Shown in pieces: positions 26,351-37,347 of a stretch of 64,000 nt of DNA (position 1 is its first letter; every line of letters begins with the position of its first letter). Under the pieces are notes generated by a model, which worked only from the letters and a program-made list of their open reading frames with translations, made no database searches and was not told where the DNA came from. The position numbers were made by a program, and so were the translations under genes. Origin of the DNA: Lunularia cruciata (Eukaryota > Streptophyta > Marchantiopsida > Lunulariales > Lunulariaceae); assembly GCA_948567375.1 (NCBI GenBank), contig OX419757.1:18972001-19036000 (forward strand), read 5' to 3'.

Positions 26351-26571
26351 CTTGATACCCAATTTTGTAAACTTGCCCCTAATTGGATATGACCCTTTGA
26401 TATCACCCAAATTGTCTCTCCCATTGCTTATCAACTTGCCTTGCCTTGCCTTGTCATTTGTGTATCCATCCTGTCTTTCATGTTTCTAAGTTGAAACTCT
26501 TTGTTCCTAACCCCTCTTCCTTTTCCTCTTGAGTCCAACCTCCTCCTCTTCTTGTCCCTATCAATGATCAT

Positions 26572-26745
26572 GAGGAGTACAAAGTTGATCGTATCCTTGC
26601 GCGTTGCCATATTCAACGAGGCCGTCACCAACATATGGAGTACAAGGTCCTTTGGAAAGGGTATCCCCTTCATGATGCCACATGGGAACCTCTTTCTCAC
26701 CTCCAGAATGCACAAACAGCCATTTAGGAATTCAAACCTTCACTA
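26572..26745 (+). pseudogene. Chromodomain of the chromovirus
   Basis: The sequence EYKVDRILARC, EYKVLWKGYP and ATWEPLSHLQN is a classical chromodomain. It returns to the same frame as the reverse transcriptase and ends at a TAG (26,725) before the usual C-terminal EF. In active elements this domain guides integration to marked chromatin. Confidence 0.88.
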
Positions 26746-26766
26746 GCAACGAGGACGTCACCAATT

Positions 26767-26779
26767 AGCGGCGGGGGAA
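26767..26779 (+). promoter_or_regulatory. Polypurine tract
   Basis: A G-rich run (GCGGCGGGGGA) directly before the 3' LTR fits the plus-strand primer site of LTR retrotransposons. Confidence 0.65.
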
Positions 26780-26781
26780 TA

Positions 26782-27149
26782 TGTAATAATGTGGAGTTTA
26801 GCAACGAAGTTAGTCGGGCTTACAAAGTAGCACATAAGACAAATTAGCCTAGAATATTCTGGAAATATCTAGGAAGCTTCTTGGGAAGCTTCCCGGCTAG
26901 CTTAGCTTGCACCTCAAGAAAGTAGCTTCTAGAAGGAAACTTCTAGAAGCTTCCAACTAGCTTAGCTTGCACGCCAAGTAGGCGGCTTCTAGAAAGAAGC
27001 TTCTTGAGAAGCTTCTCAAGGGCCTTGTATGCTACCTATAAATACCAAAGCCAAAGTTCATGCTAGGCATTCAGAGTTTTTCCCTCATTCGAGTGTCCCA
27101 ATGTGAGTTTCCATTCTCCTATTTCTCTCCTCGGATTCGGTCTTTTACA
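26782..27149 (+). repeat. 3' LTR of the chromovirus
   Basis: This LTR is 368 bp, begins TGTAATAA and ends TTTTACA. A rough by-eye alignment to the 5' LTR shows about a dozen or more substitutions plus a net 45-bp length difference in the GAAGCTTC-rich part. The insertion is therefore not recent. Confidence 0.92.
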
Positions 27150-27154
27150 TATGT
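27150..27154. repeat. Target-site duplication, right copy
   Basis: TATGT follows the terminal CA of the 3' LTR and matches 21,548-21,552 exactly. Confidence 0.9.
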
Positions 27155-27381
27155 CTTGAGTCTCTTCTATTCTCCTGCTTACAATTTTGTATTCTTCCTT
27201 TGCTTGCTGATTATTTTGTATGCCATTCTTCATATTCCTACCTTTGCTTTAGGTGGAATTTAAATTTCATAAGTTATAGCTTTTTCCTTACTCTACAAGA
27301 TTATTACCCTAAGCAACAACTTTGCAAGCAACCAAGTTTGACTTGGTACTCATGAGTTTTCAAGTAGAAGCTTGATACAAG

Positions 27382-28665
27382 GGGTATTGACATTTGCTCT
27401 GCTACTTTGCCAAGGCACTAATGAAGTTATATGTGGTTTTTTGGAGATTTATACTATGGCCACCTTATGCTTCATTTAGTTGTTTAGTACTTTAGGACTC
27501 AAGCGTCCTTAGTGCTTGCTTCAATATACTCTATACAATCCTATGCCATTTTGCTCCATCTCAGCCAAGATGCCATCCATTCTTCTCCCACTCTGCTCCA
27601 CCCCATATTTGTTGATCTGTTTCATGGTTCCTGGATATGATTTTGGCCCAGTCTTCTGATTTCAGTTCACCTAATCTTTCAAGTTTTTCTATTTGGTGTT
27701 CAATTACATGTTGTCCTCTATTTTGCTACATGCTTTGCTTAGCGCTTATGGATTACATGATGTATATCAATTCTCCACTACTATTGATCAGTAAATATTT
27801 ATATTTCGTTTGTTCTTAGCCTTACATTTGATCCGATACATTCACTTCATCTCCTTTACTGCTTTCCTACTCATCTAGATCTGCACATATCATGTTTATA
27901 ACTCCAATCCAAGCACACCCATAGTTATTCTTACAAGTATAGATAAAAATCTTTCAAAAGAGATATCTACGCTTGTCATGGTCTGAGCATCTAGAGATCT
28001 GAGTAATTCAGTTCTCTCAAACAGGCAAGGAGTTCCTTTTTGAGTCCACCAGTAGTTAATCTCATGTCTCTTTAACAGCATACGATATTGTTGTTCATAT
28101 GACATGCGTCTTTACCCTAATCCAGGTGGCTGATCAACTAACCACAAAGTGAATCTGAAGCTCTCCTCCTTTTTGAGCCCCCTCTTTCCCTCTCTTCTTT
28201 CTATTTTCATTTGGTTTCTATCTATTTTTCCTCTCTTAACTTCAGATATGTGTTTTCTACTACGTCTCTCAATTTCATCTAAATTCTTTGCTTTTGCTCT
28301 ACTAATCTTGATTAGTTTTCAGGTCTCCACAAGGTATGTCTCTTTCTTTTTCTTATTCTTTCATCTGCTTGTCTGAAATCACAGGCCTAATTCAGTTTTT
28401 AGTAGTCTTTCTCAATTTTCTCTCAACATGGTTATCGACTTTTGAGCGACACCTTAGGAAGCAGCCGAGCATGAGCTTTTGAAAAAAAAGTAATAATTTG
28501 AGGAATATTGACATTTGGTAACCTACTTTGGCACTACGTTTTGCATTGATGAAGTCCTACATGCTTTTGGGAAGCTTATTATAACCGCCTTTTGCTTCCT
28601 CTAGTTGTTTCATGGTTTCAAGACTCATGCGTCTATAGCGTATGAAGTGATATACTCTATCCAGT
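27382..28665. repeat. Diverged direct repeat pair (about 160 bp units)
   Basis: The segment at 27,382-27,540 (TATTGACATTTG, CTAGTTGTTT-like, ACTCAAGCGTC, ATATACTCTAT) recurs in the same order at 28,501-28,665. The two copies are about 1.1 kb apart. The chromovirus lies just upstream, so these may be internal repeats of an older element it landed in. Confidence 0.55.
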
Positions 28666-29275
28666 CTCCAATACTTCTTCCGTTCTTTGAACAATTTCCA
28701 TTTTACTTTTTCATGCCCAAAACCAGGGATTGTTTTGATCAATCTTAGACAGAAAACCTTACTCTCGTTGACTTCTTGTTCTTATTCCTTGATGTTTGAT
28801 TCATAAATTGCGGATAAGTCAATGTCCGGGTAATCGGTCTTTGTTTATAAGTGGTTTATTACTTCCTGACATGTTTTGCTTTAAGTTAACACTCCGTTTA
28901 GGTTTTTATGTCATTTCACATTGTTGTATTAGTTCGGTTTACAATCTGCATTTGATGCATTCAACTAGTTTTTGATAGTTTTACATTTGCTTACTTTGCA
29001 ATTTCTTGACTTTTTGTTTTCTCGGTACGCATTGGTCTATAGATTCTTTACCTGTACTTATATATGTTTGTTGTTTGATAATATATGTTTTTTTTCTATT
29101 AGATTTCATATCCTATTTGCATATTTATAGTCAATTCTCCTCTCATTTGGTCTATATTTCATATGCATTTTATGAGTTTTGGATCCTTATTCCCCGAACG
29201 GCTTCTATCCTCGTAAATCCAATATCATGTTTACATTTCATTTGCACTTCATATGCACTTTTGGAGTTCTTGATC

Positions 29276-29315
29276 CCCCGTTCGTTCATCGAACGGGCTT
29301 CTGCTCTCATGTCCT
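29276..29315 (+). repeat. Small hairpin followed by CTAA
   Basis: CCCGTTCG, a 5-base loop and CGAACGGG form a perfect 8-bp stem at 29,276-29,296, and CCTAAT follows about 15 bases later. Helitron 3' ends have a GC-rich hairpin shortly before CTRR, so this is a weak candidate. A diverged copy of the surrounding sequence lies just upstream, near 29,160-29,210. Confidence 0.25.
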
Positions 29316-30369
29316 AATATCACAACTCGGTTAGTGTATTGTTTTATCAAAATATATAGAATTATATATATTTCCTTCTTCCATAGGTGGAGTTTAATTT
29401 TGAGTTGGTGGAAACGAATCACGGTACCAAAGGGCGATAACTTTATTGCTTGTTGTTGATTAAAATAATACATAAGTGTATCTATTGGAATTGAAGGACC
29501 TTAAGGCGTTAAGGAGCCGCAAGAGATCTTTGCGCATAACGAGGTACAGAACCCGGTGACCAATCCTTGCAGAAATTCCTTAGAGATCCAAAGACAAGAA
29601 GTTGTACTAGAAAACAGTTGTTGCAAAAATTCTAAGAAAGATTGCTAGAGTTGGCTGCGAGCACACAATAAATGTTGTCAGGAAAATCCAGAAAGAATCA
29701 TGTGAAAGTCTTCTATAAACAGGGAGACCAGTGGGATGCGAAATTCCTAGAGCTTCAATTGGAATCAAGGAATATATTCTTAATAATATGTTATGGACTT
29801 TAAATGAAAAAAATACTTGGGAAGAATTATTAGTTGGGAAATTATTTTTTTAAATTACTATTCTTTGCTTGACTTAATATCTGTATAGTCACATATATAG
29901 AATCAGTATAAAGAGAAGGGTTCATCAATTAGAGTTCTAGTGAAACTGCTATTACAATTGGGAAAAGAGGCAAAGTACTTGAATAGAAATGGAAAATATT
30001 AATGAAGTCAAGTTCCTTAGAGATCATATATAATGTAAATAGGTATTTCAAATACCATGTCGAAAATTTATAGCTTAGGGATGTTACTGTTACAGTAGGG
30101 AAAAGGACAATAGTTACTACGTAAGCAGTGATGCGAACGAAGGTGGTCGAAATCCGAAGAGAATGGACGCACACTAAAAAGGATTCCAAAAAACACACAT
30201 AATACTGCGTAACTGAAATACTTGGGACCTATCGTACAGTTGACCTGATCGAGAAGCATATCAACTGCGGTTGGTGAAGTAGAGGGAAAGTTGAGCGCTT
30301 TCCTCCAAAGAGTGTAAATGCAAGAAAGAAATGACAAAGCCTCGCGGTCAATCCGACCGACAGAAAGGC

Positions 30370-30470
30370 GATCGCGTAGGACAACAGAAGGAAGGGAAGA
30401 CCCTTCAATCTAACCGTACAAGGATAAAACACAAGAAGAGGTCAAATGAGGCTAAACTCCAACCAATGGG
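30370..30470 (-). mobile_element. 3' tail of the non-LTR retroelement family (reverse)
   Basis: The segment has GGAAGGGAAGACCC, a GTACAAGGA-like stretch, AAGAGGTCAAATG and GGCTAAACTCC, in the order seen in reverse-strand tails at 13,360, 35,915 and 42,050. The coding part is absent. Confidence 0.55.
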
Positions 30471-30746
30471 TACTGGAAGAAATTTTAGTACTTTCATATT
30501 TCATTTGTGAAAGGTAAAAAGGAACTAAGTCCCAACAATATCGAAAGAAAGTACCTTTCTACTTCAGTTGGGAGATGACATTGAGTTTAGAATACCATCA
30601 AAGAACTGTCAGTGGCTCGTCGAAAACTAGAGCACGGAAAACCAAAGCTTAGATGAACTGCAATACAAGCAATACACACGTGCAGCACAAATTGAATGGC
30701 AAGGAATGAGAGGAACCACTGAGACACCAACGAGGAAAACCCCGCG

Positions 30747-30773
30747 AATATATATATATACTCTCTCTCTCTC
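30747..30773. repeat. (AT)n then (CT)n microsatellite
   Basis: A run of alternating AT changes directly into alternating CT. Confidence 0.9.
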
Positions 30774-30779
30774 AGGAAA

Positions 30780-32990
30780 GTGTACTAAGCACCAAAGAGT
30801 GCAAGCGAGAAAAAGAACACGGAGCCCACAGAACTCCAAAGCCTCAGACCAAACCCAATGGGCATGCGCGACAATCAAGTTCCCTAGTAGTCCTTGCGAA
30901 AGAGCTGTTGAACTGGTAAACGATCCAAGTAGTTTACGAGATGATCGGTGGCGTTCAATCTCCTGGTGAATAAGTAAGTAAGAAACTGGTTGAAAAATTC
31001 ATAAAGATAACGATTTTTTCTGTTGTACTTTGGCGTCTCGTCGTTATGAGGTCTTAACGGGGTACCTATAGAGATCAACAAAAGAATGTGACAGATCATG
31101 TCAACGACACTCTTTTCAAAGTCTTGAAAGGAAAAGATCGAGAAGTAGTCGTTATCAAGGCTCCAACTAATCTAAAGACTTTGACCTTATATAGATCTAA
31201 ACAATACTGCCCTCTCTGTGATGATCCTAAAGTACCCAACGAACGCCCCATGACATGAACTTTAACAGCTCAACTGCACATCGCAAAGGTGAAGTTCTCA
31301 ATACTTATTTTAACTCATTTTACATGTGCGAAGCTTCAAGTTCAAATCTGGTGGCTTCGCCTAAATGAATAAAACAAAAAGAAGCAATAACAACATAAAA
31401 AGATCTGGTAGCTCGCCTCGTTTAAACAAGACATGCGTGGCTGTTCATGAAGGTTTACCTTTTAGATATGTCTATCCTACTGGAGTCCTCCCCAATGTTG
31501 TATGTCTTGGAATTGCCTTCCACTGTTAGGGACACCATTGGAGAACACACGTTTCCTGTAGCTGATCGAGTGAGTACAAATATATGTATTTTGTCACGCA
31601 TGTGTATGTGGGAGGAACATTTGTCTGTGTCTTGCTCAGTTTGTTCCCTTCACCAAGGAAATAGATTACTTCTATACGAGACAAATACCAGGAGATCTAG
31701 AGAAACGAGAACATCATTTCATATTTGAAAATATATGTTCCTCTACATTCGTTTGTTCTCAACGTTCTACAAAACTGTTTTCTCCATTTACTCTATGAGC
31801 TTGTCCCCTGACAAACAATATAAAACTGAAGTAATGATAATTCCCAGGCACCGTTATGCTAGACCCTCAAACAGGCCTCCTTCTCCATTCCACGAAATAG
31901 ATCGCAGAGTAATCATAAGCGATGAGTTAGTTACCAACGAAAACAAACCCACATTGATTAATGTACAGAAATCTTGTTAGACTTTCATGGCAACGAAATC
32001 TATCGTCCTCGAGGAATACAAACAGAATGTGGAAGTGGCCTTCCCAATGCTTCCGTGCCCCTAAGTAGGTTTGCTTATTAGTATATCACCATCACCAACT
32101 CCCTTTATCATGATGAGCAACCACCCTTATTTTTGCATGTAGTAAGGAGATTTTTTAATCCAGGAACTAAGACGTTAGGAAAGACAGACGAACTTGATTG
32201 GTAATAATCTCTAGGAAACTTATATATTAACTCATAGGATTCGGTTGACAGCCATGATTTGATCTGCTCAAAGTGACTGGAGTATTTATTTGCAAGCTAT
32301 CTTGTATACTAGATAAATTGATTTTGTAAAATGTCCTTTCATGTGCTTTGCAAGGACACGGAAGAAGTCCTTCCTTTAAGGAAGTTCGTGGTGCTTCCCT
32401 CCTCAAGAACAGGTCCTTGCTAAAGAAAATGGGAGGTAGTGGTACACAGTCTATAAGGCGGTTTGTGTTCCGATGTCCTACACAAAGACAATCTCAAATC
32501 AACTGCGAAGGGAAGGAGGAAGGACGGCAGTGGAGTACTTTGTCGTTCGCTGCCTTTCCCTCCAGGAGGCAAGGGCAGTACTGGCCACCTGTCCTGACCT
32601 TTCCCGCGGTCAAGGATAAGTCCGCTCGACAGTGCTGTTCGCTGAGGTGCTGTCCACCAGTGCTTTTCTGTTCGATGAAGTGTACTTCGACATAACTTGC
32701 TGAAATCCGACCCCTCTCAAGGACAGGACCTACGAGTACTTTCAGGTACTTTGTACCTGAGGAAAATTCCGGGTACGTCTCACACTATAGGGAACTTACT
32801 TTTAACTTAGAACAATAGACCTCCGTTTACTTGGTCCTTATGCTTTGTATGAGTCTTCTAGGCGCATATGGAGCCACCAGGTAGTCGAGGACACCTCCCA
32901 AGGCAACAGCAGGAGGATTTAACGGGTGCTGCACCCTTCTTACATTTTGATGGGTGATGTTCCAGTTATTTGTAGATAGTTCGATTCGTA
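30780..32990. other. Stretch without recognised genes
   Basis: The open frames here (for example 32,348-32,695) are short, with low-complexity translations and no known motifs. No splice structure or element end was recognised. Confidence 0.4.
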
Positions 32991-32999
32991 TAACTCAGA

Positions 33000-33150
33000 T
33001 ATATTAAATGCAATAGGGTAGATTTCCCATATAGACTCTATTGCCCCAATTTTTTATTTTTTTTTATCTCTCCCTTGTCTGGCTTGATAGGGTTTTCCCA
33101 ATCTGTCGTGTTTTCTACTCGGTCGCCCTTTTCTCTTACATTTTTCATGA
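33000..33150 (+). mobile_element. 3' tail of the non-LTR retroelement family
   Basis: AGGGTAGATTTCCCATATAGAC, a TTGCCCC-T-rich stretch, CTCCCTTGTCTGGCTTGATAGGG and a TCGCCC-pyrimidine end match 46,185-46,310 in order. Only the end of the element is present. Confidence 0.65.
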
Positions 33151-33239
33151 TGCTACTTCTTTCCCAATCCTTGGGACACTTCTGTCATTGAAAGCCTTGG
33201 GATGCAAATCCATGAGTGGAACCCTTGAATCCCTCTAGG

Positions 33240-34560
33240 GGAATTACTGCCGAAGCTAAGAAAGTTATACATTTTAGTCTGAAGATGAGCCCCATTGGTT
33301 TGATACGATGATGACAAGATGTGTCATATCTTTACGGCTTTTGAGTTTTAATGAATGTGAACATCTAACAAATCTGTCCGCATTTAGATCGATAACGAAC
33401 ATTTACATCTCAAATTGTAGCAATTTAGAGAGAGTATTAAATTATGCAAGGGAACTGTGTAGGTTGGAGATATAAAAGTACCCAAAATTCATTTGGTTGT
33501 CTTATCCTCTTGAGAAGTTTAGGTACTATACTTTTGATGAAGGTAGTTGGATGTCTTCATAGGTGGTACAGGCATGCTATTATTTCAAAACCTCCTCCTC
33601 GTATGTGTGCAGTGGGGAAATGTACTGTAGATAATCAAACCACCTTCCAAGACCCTCAATGAGATGCACTAGAATTCAATGTGCTATTATATGAGTATTG
33701 AGAGAGTTAGCTTTTTGTGTATGCATTTCTATATTTTGCAGATTTTCTATTTCTCCGTGAAGGCAACTTAAAACAATAGTATTATGACATATGGAGCTTT
33801 AGATGGAAAATAGAGTTTACATTTGTTAGAATTTTGATCACTGAATTTGGTAAAACTAGGGAAAAATTTGCAAAATGGAGCTTAATTTGTCATTTCTCCT
33901 ACCCAGTAGAGTTATGGATTGTAATATGATAACATTGAGCAAACGATTTGAAGCACAGTGCAAGCAAAACTATGGTGATGGTCACGTAATTCCTTCCCTT
34001 TATCTCAAGAATTTATTTTCGTTTATTGAATTTCTATATATAGATATGGTCAATATGCGTTTTTACTTTATTCCAGTAATTTGCCAAGGTAGGTGGGACG
34101 TACAATCCGTCATATATGCCATTCCATTGCTTACACATAATTTTAGCGCTGTCTAAATGATTCAAAATCACTCCATTATTTATCAACAATAGGATATTAA
34201 GCACATTCTCTGCCAAGCTGCTCATAAAGTAAAGATAAGTCTTCATGTCTCCCTTGGTGGGTGTGGTACCGTTATCCCAAATTTGCTCAAATGGTGCAAG
34301 GTTTCACAACATTGATACTGTATGGTCATTCATCATGAGTTTAGGCACTATGAGTAAAAACCTGTACTTGTATCATACCATATTTATCTTTTTTATCGTG
34401 AGAGAAGTCTCCCTCATTTTCACAAAAATGTATACTTTCTTCAAACTCATTATAGAGGGTATTTTGAATCTTTGTGGGAGATTCTTGTAGAAAGGAAGTT
34501 GTACACACTTTTGATAAGAATCCAAACCGCAAAGTGCTCTTCTAACTTTGAGCCCCTTCC
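33240..34560. other. Stretch without recognised genes
   Basis: The open frames are AT-rich and motif-free. Nothing else was recognised. Confidence 0.4.
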
Positions 34561-34778
34561 GTCAAGGCTAAGTCCATAATTTGGATAGGTAGACTTGAAG
34601 GATTTGATGGAGAATCAAATTTTGCAAGGGACAAACTTCCCAACGAAGAGGAATTGCAAAATTTTACCCAAGACCAAATCGAACAAAGAGAGAATCAAGA
34701 TATCGCACTTGATGAGTGGGATGCACATTGTGGCATGAGAGAAAAAAAATATTTGTTCAATAGTCCAAAGAGAAGAAA

Positions 34779-34917
34779 ACTTGATATGAGAATCAAAGAA
34801 TTAAATGGTGAATCAGAAATGAGAACAAGAACTTGATATAAAACTCAAAGAATTCCATGGTTAATAAAAAATAGAACAAAACTTGATATGAAAATCAAAG
34901 AATTGAACGGTGAATCA
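34779..34917. repeat. Three-copy tandem repeat (50-52 bp units)
   Basis: Units begin ACTTGATAT at 34,779, 34,831 and 34,881, each followed by AA-TCAAAGAATT-like sequence. The middle unit is the most diverged. Confidence 0.75.
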
Positions 34918-35914
34918 AGTCGAACGTACCGTACGAAAGAATGAAAATATCATACCGAGTTGAGTCAAGCCAAACGTATTACACCTAGTACGGGAAGAAG
35001 AACGGGAGGAAGAACTTCATGGCCAGGTCGAGTATGGAAGAAAAGCTGAATGGCAAATTGAACATACCATAGCAAATGTGTGAAGGAGAAACGATACGAA
35101 ACAAATTGAAAACGAAACTAAATTCAATTTCATATTCACACAAATGTAATTAATACTATTCATTAGTTACCGGGAGATCCCATAGCCATAAAATCCCACA
35201 TGGTGAATCCAGGGTCACCTTGTAGGATTTCAAGATTTTTGTAAGACTTTACAGCTACAAAACAAGAAACACACCTCTCCTTAATCATTATATCCCGTAA
35301 TCATTTCCATCAAGCACTGTAGCTATTCCCATCAAATATTACAATATTTGAAAAGAATGGAATCAAACTATGTAATATTTGAAAAGAATGTGATCAAACT
35401 AAACTTTCGTAAAATATAAGCAATTTTTTCTGCTATAAACGCTTTATTATCTATTCAATTGAAGTGAACTCCTGGTGACAGATTAATCACCTTTGCTAAC
35501 TTTAGGTACTTCCAAAAACTTAACCACATATTAGAGAAATGTTCTGACTCTCTAGTATAGCAAGTATCTGCTTTTAGGGATGGAGAATAGAAATCTCTTT
35601 AGAGCGTCATAATTCTTCTTAAGTAAGAGATGATGCTAATTAGAAGCTAATCATGGTGCACATACAATGGCCACAAAATTTGTGGAAAATATTTGTGATC
35701 ATAAAATGTTGTACAATATCACCATAGTGCTAATCTCTCTCTCACCCATGTCCTAAATTTGACAAATATGTCTCTTATAAACAAGATACCTATACATTTA
35801 AGAGGGAATTATATAAATGAAAAGACTTCATTTTTCAAAAGCTTTTTTACTTTAAACTTTTGGCGATGGTTTCCTTTGTTCCCAACTATGGAGTATCTAA
35901 ATCTATACTCCAAT

Positions 35915-36870
35915 AAAAAACGTGACCACAGAACATATGAAGGATGTGAAAACCCCATCAAGCCATATAAAAGAGAGACAAAAGAGGTAAAATGGAACTA
36001 GGCCTCAATAGTATAGATATGAGAAAGATGCCTTCATGCACTTAAGATATCCGAGTTATGCAAATAAAAAAATCAACAAACTATTCGAACACCCAAAAAA
36101 ATATCATTTAATGTGATTGCTCTCCTATGGACTACACCAACCAATACTTTCTCTAAAACAATGGACACACAATGTCTAAAATATACTACAAAATATGAAA
36201 ATGAGAATGAGAACCTTTGACATCTAATATGATAAACTCTTGTGCACTCTCCAATAAATGTGTTGGACATCAATCCATCACTCTATTTAACTCCAATGCT
36301 TGAGAAACAAAGAGATGACCTCAATGCATATCCCATTACTTGGGGACCTTACATGCTCCTCTTCCACACACGGCCCATCCAAGAGGATGAGGAATCATTC
36401 CTTCCAAAACGGCATCGCACATAGATCTATAACTACAACATTCTCCATCGTCATCTAATCATCCCGAACCAAGTATAAGTCTTCTCTCACACATGAAGTT
36501 TGCATTGTCATCTAATCATCCTGGAACAAGTATAAATCTTCTTCACACATGAAGTTTGCATTGTCATCTAACCATCCCAGACCAAATATAAATCTACTCT
36601 CACACATGAAATCTGCAAAGAATACAAATGCTCTCTCCAAGCAAAATATACTCTCACACCATAACAAACACTATATATCTTATGGCATCCTAGGTAGCTA
36701 TTCTCTATTCTCCAAAAGGACATTGTGTTATATGCACCACTGTTACATTTAATGCACAACCACACTTATAAGTGAATACCGAAGATGCAAATGAGTGGAC
36801 CAAATCTAGCTAGAATCTCATTGTTGCATACAAGGTGGCTGGTGTGAGTCGGAATACCCTACTCCATAAC
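35915..36870 (-). mobile_element. Decayed non-LTR retroelement fragment (unit 1 copy)
   Basis: The 3' tail is at 35,915-36,010 (GTGACCACAGAACATATGAAGG, then GAGAGACAAAAGAGG). Decayed endonuclease-end coding follows on the minus strand (for example 36,273-36,073, with a YFVVYFRHCVS block). It corresponds to 42,030-42,960 in unit 2, so this insertion predates the duplication. The 57-bp tandem expansion at 36,451-36,620 is specific to this copy. Confidence 0.7.
36451..36620. repeat. Three-copy tandem repeat (56-57 bp units)
   Basis: Units begin TCATCTAA(T/C)CATCC at 36,451, 36,508 and 36,564, each continuing with AA-CAAGTATAA and CACACATGAA. The matching part of unit 2 near 42,555-42,610 has a single copy, so the expansion followed the large duplication. 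Confidence 0.75.
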
Positions 36871-37347
36871 ATTTATACATTTACATAGTCTACTTTTGCC
36901 TGGATGCAGTTTACAGATTCAACAGTAATGGGATTTACTACATATGCTTACATGTGCACACTCAGGCTTATGAAGATAAATATTGCAGTCAGAACATTGC
37001 ATTTACATGAGTGAAGGCCATAAATTCTGAGGTTTGGCACGCCCCAGAGGGTAACCGGTTGGTCTCTGGTGCAGAAGATGTACGACGGGACCGAGCTGCC
37101 TTTGAATATGTCATGCATTTTTCGCGCACAAATGGAAGAGTGAAATACTGGTTAAAGAAAAGTTCGCCAAAATCCGTCTCTTTTTATCCAGTAGCCACCT
37201 GAAGCCAGACATTCTCGCACATGAAAGACTCGGACAAGTATCAATTGAGCACTTATGCCGCTGCTGAGTCAGTCCATCTCTGCAGCAAGACATCACACGG
37301 ATCTAACAGAAGACCGCAGTATGTATCATTGACATAAGTGGCTCATT

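Larger units (their letters stand above)
21553..27149 (+). mobile_element. Complete, inactivated Ty3/gypsy chromovirus
   Basis: A 5.6-kb LTR retrotransposon with both LTRs (TG...CA), a primer-binding site and Gag, protease, reverse transcriptase, RNase H, integrase and chromodomain regions in Ty3/gypsy order. The terminal chromodomain places it among the chromoviruses, which integrate into chromatin the chromodomain recognises. Flanking TATGT repeats show the insertion boundaries are intact. Coding is destroyed. Gag, zinc knuckle and protease lie in three different frames. The polymerase frame carries at least four in-frame stops (24,238; 24,523; 24,862; 25,228). The integrase is frame-shifted. 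Both protease and reverse-transcriptase active sites are altered. It is non-autonomous unless helped in trans. Confidence 0.95.

Noticed and set aside
32348-32695. 115-codon forward frame rich in Arg, Ser and Cys
   Set aside because: No family motif, no supporting splice or promoter structure, and local sequence repetition explains the composition.
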